From Bacillota bacterium (GTDB taxonomy: Bacteria > Bacillota > Clostridia > Peptostreptococcales > Anaerovoracaceae): 8,877 nt of DNA. Of the stretch, positions 1-6,065 are shown one piece after another. Every line of letters begins with the position of its first letter. Position 1 is the stretch's first letter. Both the position numbers and the translations under genes were made by a program. The stretch spans positions 1 to 8,877 of the forward strand of contig JAEEIC010000038.1 of NCBI GenBank assembly GCA_016281165.1, given 5' to 3'. The notes beneath the pieces were generated by a model. It did no database searches. It saw only the letters and a list, made by a program, of their open reading frames with translations, and was not told the DNA's origin.

Positions 1-1815
1 CTGGCCGAGCTTTCCTGCGGCAGCTTCGGCGGGGAAGACATAAGGCTGGCCGACCAGAGCCTGCATGGCGATCCGGCGCTGAAGCAGCTCGTCGCGATCT
101 GGCCGGAAGAAAAGAAGGAAGAAAAGCAGGAAGCGCCCGAAAGCGCCGGGGCGGCTGAGGAGGGCCTGGCAGAGTCCTGCCCGGAGCGGGGGCAGGCAGA
201 AGAGTCCCAAAGCACGCACCCCGCAGAAGCTGCGGTCACGGCAGCGCCTGTTTCCCCGGAAAATGTGCCTTCACCTTCTCCCCTCAGGATGATGAGCCTT
301 GAAGAACTTGAAGCTTTCGGATACACGGCGGAGAGCGCGGCAAAGGCCGTCATGAACGACCCTTATCTTAAGCACGGCTGCAGCTGGGCCGTGAGCGAGA
401 TCGAGGATCACTGGGCATCTTTCTTCCACCGCTGTCCGGATCTGAGCAGCTTTGCAGTTGACGAAAACGGAAAGATCTGCGGTCTTTGGGCGATAGCCAT
501 ACTCTCAGAGAAGGAGGAGGCAAAGCTCAGGGCACTGAGGAGCATAGACTGCATAAGCCATCCTCAGGGCATCACGGTCCCCGCGGGAAAAGGCCTGTAC
601 AGGGGGCTGATCCTTAACCTTTCTCTCGATAAGGAACATGACAGCGAAAAGGGTCTTGAGATGCTCTGGGAGGATATTCTGCGCAGGCTATGCTCCCTTG
701 CGGCCAACGGCATTTGTTTTGACCGCCTGTACTGTTTCGAGTATGGTTTCCAGGACACCCTGTGCGCTAAGTTGCCTTTAAGATATCTTGGGGATAACTC
801 TCTTTTCAGGTACTTAGGGGGTTATTCAAATATTGAAGTCGGATATATCGGGCTCGATCCCTTCCCGGCTTCAGACGGTCTTCTCGGAAACTTCTATCCT
901 TCTTTCGGCATGCCGGCTGCCATGAGAAGAGAGGAAAGAAAATCTCTGGAATTCTCACAGATGCTCAAGGCTTCGGATCTGGGCTGGTATCTTGAATACT
1001 TCCTGCAGGATCTTTCGAAGCAGAGAAAGATGAGGGACCTCAGAGTCCGGGCACTGTCGCTGTGGGCCAGGCAGGCGGAAAACAGGAATGATCTGCCCGT
1101 TCTGCTTTCTGTAAGGAAGGATCCCCTTCAGGAACTTGAAAAACAGCGGCAAAACGAGAAAGAAGAGGTTCCGGGCGGGTCCGGCTCCGGCTATGTCGAT
1201 GATGACGAAGACGACGGCGGAGACGATATATGGATCTATACAGATGACGGAAATGTATTTCCTGATCCCCGGCGTCTGCTGCGAAAGATAAAGCGCGCCG
1301 CCCGGTGGCTGCTCGCCTATCTCGCGCTTGCGGGGCTGATCTTTCTCTGCCTGTGGGAGGGCATAGGCTGGAAATACTTCATGTCGGACGCCAACGGCTG
1401 GCTGAGGGTCTCGAAAACGGCCGCGTCGGTCGATTACGACAAGTATCCCTACACCGGCGATTCCGTCCCGCCCTGGATGTACAAGGAGGATCCCGCGTCC
1501 ATAAAGCGGGCCCTGATCTTCGGAAGCCCCAGAAGGCTCGGAGACAAGCTCCTCGCCGGAGCGGTCAGTCTCGAGCTCGTCTATATCCCGAAGTCCGTGA
1601 CCGCCATAGGGGACCGGGTCTTCGAGGACTGTTCTTCAATGAAGGAGGTCGCCCTGCCGAAGGGCCTCGTCTCCATAGGGGAAGACGCCTTCAAGGGCTG
1701 CGATTCTCTCGAGGTCGTGCATTTCACGGGCACGGCGGAGGAGTTCGGGCTGATACAGATCGGAGCGGGCAACGAGGCCCTGCTGAACGCGAGGCTGGAC
1801 GCGGCGAAGGAGTGA
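1..1815 (+). CDS. Multidomain membrane protein with soluble (possibly GNAT-like) domain, one TM helix and C-terminal BspA-type LRR; 5' partial
   Basis: The frame is open from base 1 and holds no ATG, GTG or TTG before a GTG at 265. That GTG and the ATG at 289 both lack a convincing ribosome binding site, so the gene very likely starts left of the window; 604 residues are visible. In order: a short unassigned segment (1-100); a low-complexity Glu/Ala/Pro/Ser linker (about 105-290); a globular region (about 300-1130) whose 'VDENGKICGLWAIAIL' strand pair and later helix-strand pattern faintly recall GNAT acetyltransferases; an acidic stretch (1192-1230, DDDEDDGGDD); an Arg/Lys-rich patch followed by one hydrophobic helix (about 1303-1365); and BspA-like LRR_5 repeats (about 1567-1780, 'YIPKSVTAIGDRVFEDC', 'ALPKGLVSIGEDAFKGC'). 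The last repeat has the usual BspA ending, 'FTGTAEEF...IGAGNEAL'. The basic patch before the helix predicts a cytosolic N-terminus and an outside LRR. The LRR and helix are well supported; the acetyltransferase idea is weak. No function is assigned. Confidence 0.85.
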   Translation: MAELSCGSFGGEDIRLADQSLHGDPALKQLVAIWPEEKKEEKQEAPESAGAAEEGLAESCPERGQAEESQSTHPAEAAVTAAPVSPENVPSPSPLRMMSLEELEAFGYTAESAAKAVMNDPYLKHGCSWAVSEIEDHWASFFHRCPDLSSFAVDENGKICGLWAIAILSEKEEAKLRALRSIDCISHPQGITVPAGKGLYRGLILNLSLDKEHDSEKGLEMLWEDILRRLCSLAANGICFDRLYCFEYGFQDTLCAKLPLRYLGDNSLFRYLGGYSNIEVGYIGLDPFPASDGLLGNFYPSFGMPAAMRREERKSLEFSQMLKASDLGWYLEYFLQDLSKQRKMRDLRVRALSLWARQAENRNDLPVLLSVRKDPLQELEKQRQNEKEEVPGGSGSGYVDDDEDDGGDDIWIYTDDGNVFPDPRRLLRKIKRAARWLLAYLALAGLIFLCLWEGIGWKYFMSDANGWLRVSKTAASVDYDKYPYTGDSVPPWMYKEDPASIKRALIFGSPRRLGDKLLAGAVSLELVYIPKSVTAIGDRVFEDCSSMKEVALPKGLVSIGEDAFKGCDSLEVVHFTGTAEEFGLIQIGAGNEALLNARLDAAKE

Positions 1816-1852
1816 GCCCGGCAGGGAGCGGACGCGGCCGGATGTCCTGAAG

Positions 1853-1866
1853 CTTGAGATCTCAAG
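1853..1866. repeat. Perfect 14-bp palindrome
   Basis: CTTGAGATCTCAAG reads the same on both strands. It lies 38 nt after the stop codon of the LRR protein and 12 nt before a second perfect palindrome. It could be a small hairpin in the mRNA tail or a protein-binding site; the sequence does not decide. Confidence 0.6.
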
Positions 1867-1878
1867 GATTTTTGATAT

Positions 1879-1894
1879 TATAACATATGTTATA
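1879..1894. repeat. Perfect 16-bp AT-rich palindrome
   Basis: TATAACATATGTTATA is a perfect inverted repeat with no spacer, in an AT-rich island that contrasts with the GC-rich surroundings. It sits just before the terminator at 1899-1929, between two convergent genes. Operators are less expected there than upstream of genes, so its role is open: it may simply be the AT-rich flank of a bidirectional terminator. Confidence 0.6.
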
Positions 1895-1898
1895 TAAC

Positions 1899-1929
1899 AA
1901 AAGCTCCGGCTTCAAACCGGAGCTTTTTT
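1899..1929 (+). terminator. Strong Rho-independent terminator, probably bidirectional
   Basis: The stem AAAAGCTCCGG (1899-1909) pairs perfectly with CCGGAGCTTTT (1917-1927) around a 7-nt loop, and the T run continues to 1929. It ends the LRR protein transcript. Read on the minus strand the same stem is followed by TTTTGTTATAT, so it can also end the minus-strand operon whose last gene stops at 2037. Confidence 0.9.
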
Positions 1930-2036
1930 ATTCTTTCAGGCTCTGATACGGCCGGGATCTTTCCGAGCCGGCACAGCGGCGCTGCCCCTGATCAAGGACA
2001 GGGCCCGGTCATGGATCCGGGGCCGGCGGCCCGCGC

Positions 2037-2657
2037 TCAGATCTTCTTCCAGAAGCACCAGAAGGGCCAGTCGGCGACGACGCCGTACTCGCGCGCCCAG
2101 TCCTTATCATAATCGGCGAGGACGTCCTCGAGCTTCGCGTAGACCAGCTTTCCGTCCACCTGCACCTTGTCCCTGCGGGCGTCTTCATCGAACTTTTCGG
2201 GCGAGAGCGAAGGATCGAGTATCGCCACGCGTCCGTCTCTGAGCTCCGAGATCAGGGTTATGTAATGGGCGCCGTGGGTGAAGAGGCCGATGTGGCCGTC
2301 CGGGCGGTCGCCGGTGGAGATGGCGACGACGGCTCCTCCCGTGCGCAGGCAGCGGCGGGCTTCCTCGGGATCGGCGGTAGGCAGCAGATCGAGGCCCAGC
2401 TTCTCGGCGAAGGCGGGGGCGTACACGTTGTAGTCGGTGCCGATGACGTGGTTGGCATTGACCTCATAGGAGAGGGCGACGGCGTCGTAGATGCCGAACT
2501 CACAGTCGGCGAGGAGCCTGTCGGCGACCATGATGGCGGACGCGAGCCCGCAGCCGCTCATGGCGAAGGTGCCGTGGTCGCGGCGGGAGTCCTCGGGATG
2601 CTCCCTGTTGGTCTGGTACACTACCCAGGGGTAGTCGAGCTGGTTCACGTATTTCAT
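2037..2657 (-). CDS. C39-like papain-fold cysteine peptidase domain protein
   Basis: This 206-residue protein matches the C39_2-like papain fold. An N-terminal 'VNQLDYPW' supplies a Gln near residue 6. The Cys nucleophile candidate is C36 in 'SGCGLASAIMVADRL', the His is H131 in 'HYITLI', and the Asp is D148 in 'AILDPS', in the order and spacing expected for the family. There is no signal peptide and no transmembrane segment, so the protein is probably cytosolic, or exported by a route not visible here. The start is fixed by AAGGAGG at 2663-2669, 5 nt from the ATG. It is the last gene of a four-gene minus-strand run, 114 nt after the lipoprotein-like gene, and the terminator at 1899-1929 lies downstream. 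Family assignment is fairly sure; the substrate, and whether it cleaves peptide bonds at all, is unknown. Confidence 0.8.
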   Translation of the reverse strand: MKYVNQLDYPWVVYQTNREHPEDSRRDHGTFAMSGCGLASAIMVADRLLADCEFGIYDAVALSYEVNANHVIGTDYNVYAPAFAEKLGLDLLPTADPEEARRCLRTGGAVVAISTGDRPDGHIGLFTHGAHYITLISELRDGRVAILDPSLSPEKFDEDARRDKVQVDGKLVYAKLEDVLADYDKDWAREYGVVADWPFWCFWKKI

Positions 2658-2771
2658 ATTTGCCTCCTTAATAATACTTTTCCCCGCGGCCTTACGCCCT
2701 GCGGGAGATGATGTATTCCGTCATCCGCTTCACGGCCCGCTCCGCGGCGGTCTTTTCAGCGTGTCAGTATC

Positions 2772-3278
2772 TTATTCCCGGCCGGGCGCGATGAGGCTCA
2801 CGACCATTTCGCGCCACTGCTCCTGATCCGCGATCCGGCACCAGAGCACGCCGCCGTCGAAGCTCAGGCAGATATCGCCCGCGACGCAGCTGACGCTGAG
2901 TACGTCTCCGCTGGCGGTGCTTCCGTCCGGCAGCTCCACTTCCTCGAAGCGGAAATACAAAGACCAGCTGACGTCTCCCTCTTCAAGGCGGCGGTATCTG
3001 GTCCCTCTTTCGAACAGGCCCGAGAGCTTCGCCCGGAAGGGAGCAGCGCCGATCAGCGAGACGATCTCGTCAAATCCGGGCCCGCCCTTTTCGATATAAT
3101 ACTCAGCCGGGTCGTTTACATGATCCCAATATGAGCACCTGACGCGGGAGCATTCGGACATGTCGAGGACGGGCCAGCGCTCTTCGACTGTCAGGGGACG
3201 GGTATATGCGCAGGCGAAGACGATGACGCAGACTAGCGCCGCCGAAAGTACGATCCACGCTTTTGAACGCTTTTTCAT
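2772..3278 (-). CDS. Small membrane-anchored or lipoprotein-like protein, function unknown
   Basis: I do not recognise a family for this 168-residue protein. Its N-terminus is classic for export: a basic 'MKKRSK' followed by a hydrophobic core to about residue 22. A Cys at 23 in 'VIVFAC' gives a poor lipobox (Phe at -2), so it may be a lipoprotein or simply keep an N-terminal anchor. The rest (about residues 30-168) is a soluble domain rich in Glu, Arg and Trp with strand-like segments, such as 'WSLYFRFEEVELPDG' and 'VLWCRIADQEQW', and would lie outside the membrane. Its ATG overlaps the TGA of the oxidoreductase gene (ATGA, 3275-3278), and AAAGGAG at 3284-3290 lies inside that gene, so the two are translationally coupled. 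The coupling suggests a shared condition rather than a proven shared reaction. Confidence 0.75.
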   Translation of the reverse strand: MKKRSKAWIVLSAALVCVIVFACAYTRPLTVEERWPVLDMSECSRVRCSYWDHVNDPAEYYIEKGGPGFDEIVSLIGAAPFRAKLSGLFERGTRYRRLEEGDVSWSLYFRFEEVELPDGSTASGDVLSVSCVAGDICLSFDGGVLWCRIADQEQWREMVVSLIAPGRE

Positions 3279-3904
3279 GCCCGCTCCTTTCCGCCGTAAG
3301 GCAGACCTGCATCGTCAGCGCGAAAACCGAGCCCCAGCTCGTAAGCCTCCCTGAGGAAGCCGGGGACGCGGCCTTCCCTCTTTTCGTAGCCCCTGCTCAT
3401 CCCGTCGAAGACGCGCACCTCGCAATCCTTCGCCCTGTCCTTGATGCGGTCGCCGATCATCACGGTCTTCATCGCCTCCAGCTGCTCGACGCGTATGCCG
3501 TCGGTCAGGGAGCCGCCCATGGTGATGAGGAAGAGGACTTTTTCGAGCTTCTTCATGGCCGGAGGCTCGCCGTAGGCGTAGCCCCAGGTCCAGACACGCT
3601 GGAACCATCCCTCGAGCATGGCGGGAGAAGCGGTCCAGAAATCGGGATAGATGAATACTATCGCGTCGGAGGACTCTATCCTCTTCTGTTCTCTCAGCAC
3701 GTCGGCGGGGACGGGATCGTCCAGCCTGTAGAAGCCTTCCCGCAGGTATTCCGCCTCGGACATCACGGGATCGAAGCCCTCGGCGTAAAGATCCGCGACC
3801 TCGTACGCGCAGCCGGCGTCCTCAAGGCCCCTGACGAAGGCCTCCTTCACCTCGTGCGTAAAGCTGTTTTCACTGGGATGGCAGTAGACCACAAGTACTT
3901 TCAT
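3275..3904 (-). CDS. Flavodoxin-fold NAD(P)H (quinone) oxidoreductase
   Basis: This 209-residue protein has the marks of the Flavodoxin_2 group (NQO/MdaB/KefF-like), which bind FMN or FAD and pass two electrons from NAD(P)H to quinones or similar acceptors. They begin with 'MKVLVVYCHPSENSFTHEV' (first strand and phosphate-binding loop, residues 1-19). Next come 'AIVFIYPDFWTASPAMLEGW' (81-100), the conserved strand and Pro-Ala-x-Leu-x-Gly-Trp motif, then 'FQRVWTWGYAY' (101-111) and 'LITMGGS' (126-132), the loop near the flavin ring. There is no signal peptide, so it is cytosolic. AAAGGAG at 3912-3918, 7 nt from the ATG, supports the start. It lies 85 nt after glycerate kinase on the same strand, and its stop overlaps the start of the next gene. 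Family is confident; the physiological acceptor is not known. Confidence 0.88.
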   Translation of the reverse strand: MKVLVVYCHPSENSFTHEVKEAFVRGLEDAGCAYEVADLYAEGFDPVMSEAEYLREGFYRLDDPVPADVLREQKRIESSDAIVFIYPDFWTASPAMLEGWFQRVWTWGYAYGEPPAMKKLEKVLFLITMGGSLTDGIRVEQLEAMKTVMIGDRIKDRAKDCEVRVFDGMSRGYEKREGRVPGFLREAYELGLGFRADDAGLPYGGKERA

Positions 3905-3961
3905 TACGGTGCTCCTTTAAGGATCTTCAGACCGGACCTCTGCCCGGGCGGCAGTCCAGGC

Positions 3962-3991
3962 GCCCTGCCGCTGCCGCGGCGGGCCTTTTTT
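3962..3991 (+). other. Plus-strand terminator-like hairpin at the 3' end of the glycerate kinase gene
   Basis: GCCC-t-GCCGC (3962-3971, one bulged T) pairs with GCGGC-GGGC (3976-3984) around a 4-nt loop, followed by C and six Ts (3986-3991). The T tract lies on the plus strand, opposite to every gene nearby, and overlaps the kinase stop codon. Read in the gene direction, A residues precede the hairpin, so it is not a normal terminator for the kinase. It may stop antisense transcripts or shape the intercistronic mRNA. Confidence 0.4.
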
Positions 3992-5294
3992 AATCTATAT
4001 CGTCGTCTTCGTCCTCGCCGTCGGCCTGGAAGGACATCGCGCAGCGATCTTCGGCGCGGACGCGGCCCCTTTTGATGAGGACGACCGAAACGTCGTTCAC
4101 GTTGGTGCCGGTGGGGCCGGTGATGATGAGGCCGCCGCAGCTCTTGAGGGCGTGATAGGCGTCGTTGTCCGCCAGGACCGCGTCGATGGAGACGCCCTGA
4201 GCGGCCAGGACCCCCGCGGTGTTTCCGTCGGCATAGCCTCCCGCGGCGTCTGTGGGACCGTCGGTCCCGTCGGAGCCGACGCTGAAGACCGCCGTGTCAG
4301 TAAGTCCGGCGATGAGCCTGGCGGCGGAGAGGGCGATCTCCTGGTTGCGGCCGCCCTTCCCTTTGCCTGTCAGATGTACGACGGTCTCGCCGCCGGCGAT
4401 GAAGGCCATGCTCCTGTCGATGTTCTGCCAGCTCTTCGCGATCGAGCCCAGGAAGGAGCCCGCTTCTCTCGCTTCGCAGCCCAGGCAGTCGGTGAGCAGC
4501 ACCGGCGTGTAGCCCAGGGACCTGGCTTCGCTTACCGCGGCCTGGCAGAGCTCGGAGACGCTGCCGGTGACCTCGTTTATGGTGTTCCTCATGTCTTTGG
4601 GAAGCTCGCGCGACAGAAGCTCCCTCACGCTGCCGCTGAGCCTGAGGCTGTATCTGTCCGCGATCGCCAGAGCGTCGGCGGCGGTGGAGGAATCGGCGTA
4701 GCAGGGGCCGGAGGCTATCATGTCGGGCGGGCCGACCACGTCCGAAAGTATGATCGAAAAGACCGTCGCCGGAGCGCAGAGGGCGGCGAAGCGCCCGCCC
4801 TTGACCGCCGAGAGCCTCTTTCTGATGGTATTGATCTCGGTGATGGAGGCGCCGCAGGAGAGCAGCTGGCCGGTCACGTCCTGAAGCTCTTCGGGGCTCA
4901 CCAGCGGGACCTCGAAGAGGGCCGAGCCTCCTCCGGAGAGCAGGAAGATCACCACGTCCCCCTCGCCCATGGGCCTGACGTACTCGATGACCCGGCGGCT
5001 GGCCGCGAAGCTGTTCTCATCGGGCACCGGATGGCCGGCCTCGAAGCACTCCACGCGGGGGAGCTCCCCCTTCACGTGGCCGTATTTGGTGATGACGACG
5101 CCGTCCGAGAGCCTGTCCCCCAGAAAGTCGGAGGCGGCCTTGGCCATCTGCCAGGCGGCCTTTCCCACCGCCACCAGATGGACCCTGTCGTCCTCGAAAT
5201 CGGCGTCCTTAAGGACCCTCACCACCGCCTCGTCGGGCAGCATGCGGTCTATGGAAGCTTTGATGATGCGGTCCGCGTCTTCTCTTATGCTCAT
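3990..5294 (-). CDS. gckA: Glycerate 2-kinase (GckA/TtuD type, DUF4147 plus MOFRL)
   Basis: It phosphorylates D-glycerate with ATP to 2-phosphoglycerate, which enters lower glycolysis. The 434-residue protein has the full family layout: 'VAVGKAA' with the likely catalytic Lys at 47, 'LLSGGGSAL' (118-126), 'NTIRKRLSAVKGGRFA' (155-170), 'LSDVVGPPDMIASGP' (183-197), 'GGETVVHLTGKGKGGRNQE' (301-319), 'FSVGSDGTDGPTDAAGG' (337-353, MOFRL part) and 'ITGPTGTNVNDV' (391-402). The family usually ends soon after this last motif; here about 30 more residues follow, finishing in an acidic 'GEDEDDDID'. No signal peptide, so cytosolic. A modest ribosome site (GCGAGGT, 5301-5307) precedes the ATG. A candidate promoter lies at 5336-5363. 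It heads a minus-strand run with the oxidoreductase. No tartronate semialdehyde or hydroxypyruvate reductase gene is visible, so the glycerate source is unknown. Other names for this class are glxK and ttuD. Confidence 0.93.
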   Translation of the reverse strand: MSIREDADRIIKASIDRMLPDEAVVRVLKDADFEDDRVHLVAVGKAAWQMAKAASDFLGDRLSDGVVITKYGHVKGELPRVECFEAGHPVPDENSFAASRRVIEYVRPMGEGDVVIFLLSGGGSALFEVPLVSPEELQDVTGQLLSCGASITEINTIRKRLSAVKGGRFAALCAPATVFSIILSDVVGPPDMIASGPCYADSSTAADALAIADRYSLRLSGSVRELLSRELPKDMRNTINEVTGSVSELCQAAVSEARSLGYTPVLLTDCLGCEAREAGSFLGSIAKSWQNIDRSMAFIAGGETVVHLTGKGKGGRNQEIALSAARLIAGLTDTAVFSVGSDGTDGPTDAAGGYADGNTAGVLAAQGVSIDAVLADNDAYHALKSCGGLIITGPTGTNVNDVSVVLIKRGRVRAEDRCAMSFQADGEDEDDDID

Positions 5295-5316
5295 GCGTAT
5301 ACCTCGCTTTTTACCG

Positions 5317-5345
5317 TTGCATTAGACATCAAACAAGTATAGAAT
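5317..5345 (+). promoter_or_regulatory. Candidate promoter for the HD-domain gene
   Basis: TTGCAT (5317-5322) and TAGAAT (5340-5345) are separated by 17 nt. The -10 box matches the consensus at five of six positions; the -35 matches at three. It predicts a GC-rich leader of about 97 nt before the HD gene. It overlaps the opposite-facing candidate promoter at 5336-5363. Confidence 0.4.
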
Positions 5346-5363
5346 AGCAGAAAACGCGGTAAA
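5336..5363 (-). promoter_or_regulatory. Candidate promoter for the glycerate kinase operon
   Basis: On the minus strand, TTTACC (5358-5363) and TATACT (5336-5341) are 16 nt apart; the -10 box has five of six consensus bases. It predicts a leader of roughly 35 nt before the ATG at 5294. Its -10 box overlaps that of the opposite-facing candidate, so the two promoters would compete for polymerase. Confidence 0.4.
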
Positions 5364-5387
5364 TTCAAGGCCGGGGAACGCGCGGCC

Positions 5388-5430
5388 CCGCCTGCGGACA
5401 GGTTCAGGCGGGAGAAGAGCGTCCCTCCCG
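5388..5430 (+). other. Two mutually exclusive hairpins in the HD-gene leader
   Basis: CCGCCTG (5388-5394) can pair with CAGGCGG (5405-5411). CGGGAG (5409-5414) can instead pair with CTCCCG (5425-5430). The two stems share 5409-5411, so both cannot fully form at once. They end 8 nt before the AAGGAG ribosome site at 5438. In GC-rich DNA such pairing can occur by chance. Confidence 0.3.
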
Positions 5431-5448
5431 CGGCCGGAAGGAGAAAGA

Positions 5449-6012
5449 ATGAGCTATATACCGACGCTCGAAGAGGCCAGGAAGCTGGTCGCCGAGCACA
5501 ACAAAGAGGAGTTCCACCTGCAGCACGCCGAGACCGTATCCGGCGTCATGGGTGAGTTCGCGAAAAAGTACGATCCCGAAAGAGTCGAATTCTGGCAGAC
5601 CGTCGGCATGCTGCACGACCTCGACTTCGAGGAGTTCCCCGAGCAGCACTGCATAAAGACCGAGGAGATGCTGAACGCTCTCGACGTCGATCAGGAGATG
5701 GTCAGGGCCATCTGCTCGCACGGCTGGGGCATGACCGGCTCCAAATACGAGCCCGAGGCCCAGATGGAGAAGGTCCTCTTCGCCGTCGACGAGCTGACCG
5801 GCCTCATCGGCGCGGCCGCCCTCATGCGCCCCTCCAGGAGCTGCAATGACATGGAGCTCAAATCCCTCAGGAAAAAGTTCAAGGACAAGAAATTCGCCGC
5901 CGGCTGCAGCCGCGAGGTGATAACGGAAGGAGCCCAAAGGCTGGGCTGGGAGCTGGACGACCTGCTCCAGCAGACCCTCGACGCCATGAAGGCCCTGGAC
6001 CTTAAATTCTAG
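5449..6012 (+). CDS. HD-superfamily phosphohydrolase-like protein
   Basis: This 187-residue soluble protein carries the metal-binding pattern of the HD superfamily: His26 in 'HAETV', the His-Asp pair H56-D57 in 'GMLHDLDFEEFP', His91 in 'CSHGWG' and Asp114 in 'FAVDELTGLI'. The HD superfamily mostly cleaves phosphate esters of nucleotides or nucleotide second messengers, but this compact single-domain subgroup has no substrate I can name. AAGGAG at 5438-5443, 5 nt before the ATG, fixes the start. It is divergent from glycerate kinase and sits 113 nt upstream of the CHR transporter genes on the same strand. That gap holds two hairpins (6016-6045 and 6066-6102), so linkage to the transporter may be conditional. 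All metal ligands appear intact, so the enzyme is probably active. Confidence 0.85.
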   Translation: MSYIPTLEEARKLVAEHNKEEFHLQHAETVSGVMGEFAKKYDPERVEFWQTVGMLHDLDFEEFPEQHCIKTEEMLNALDVDQEMVRAICSHGWGMTGSKYEPEAQMEKVLFAVDELTGLIGAAALMRPSRSCNDMELKSLRKKFKDKKFAAGCSREVITEGAQRLGWELDDLLQQTLDAMKALDLKF

Positions 6013-6015
6013 TCC

Positions 6016-6045
6016 GTCCGCGAAGGGCCCGCCGGGCCCGCGGAC
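6016..6045 (+). other. Long GC-rich hairpin after the HD gene
   Basis: GTCCGC (6016-6021) pairs with GCGGAC (6040-6045), and inside it GGGCCC (6025-6030) pairs with GGGCCC (6034-6039) around a 3-nt loop, with a 3-nt one-sided bulge. No T tract follows, so it is not a classic terminator. It may protect the 3' end of the HD transcript or work together with the next hairpin. Confidence 0.55.
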
Positions 6046-6065
6046 ATATCCCCACCAGATCATCC

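Noticed and set aside
2658..2682. TATTAT-like -10 box in front of the C39-like gene
   Set aside because: It lies almost on top of the ribosome site and has no -35 partner, so it is better explained as an AT-rich leader.
2692..2760. A protein-like 22-codon minus-strand stretch ('AEKTAAERAVKRMTEYIISR...') ending in TAA between the lipoprotein-like and C39-like genes
   Set aside because: It could be the tail of a lost gene, but a TGA lies just upstream in frame, there is no start with a ribosome site, and 22 codons is too short to tell from chance.
3263..4075. A 270-codon plus-strand frame opposite the oxidoreductase
   Set aside because: It spans the junction of two real minus-strand genes, has no recognisable fold, and ends in an Arg-rich run typical of GC-rich shadow frames.
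4152..5342. A 396-codon open frame on the plus strand opposite glycerate kinase
   Set aside because: It is a mirror of the GC-rich kinase gene: its translation is Gly/Ala/Arg/His-rich with no recognisable motif and no good ribosome site, while the minus strand encodes a full conserved enzyme.
5404..6063. A 219-codon minus-strand frame opposite the HD gene
   Set aside because: The plus strand carries the intact HD metal ligands and a ribosome site; the antisense reading is a composition artefact.
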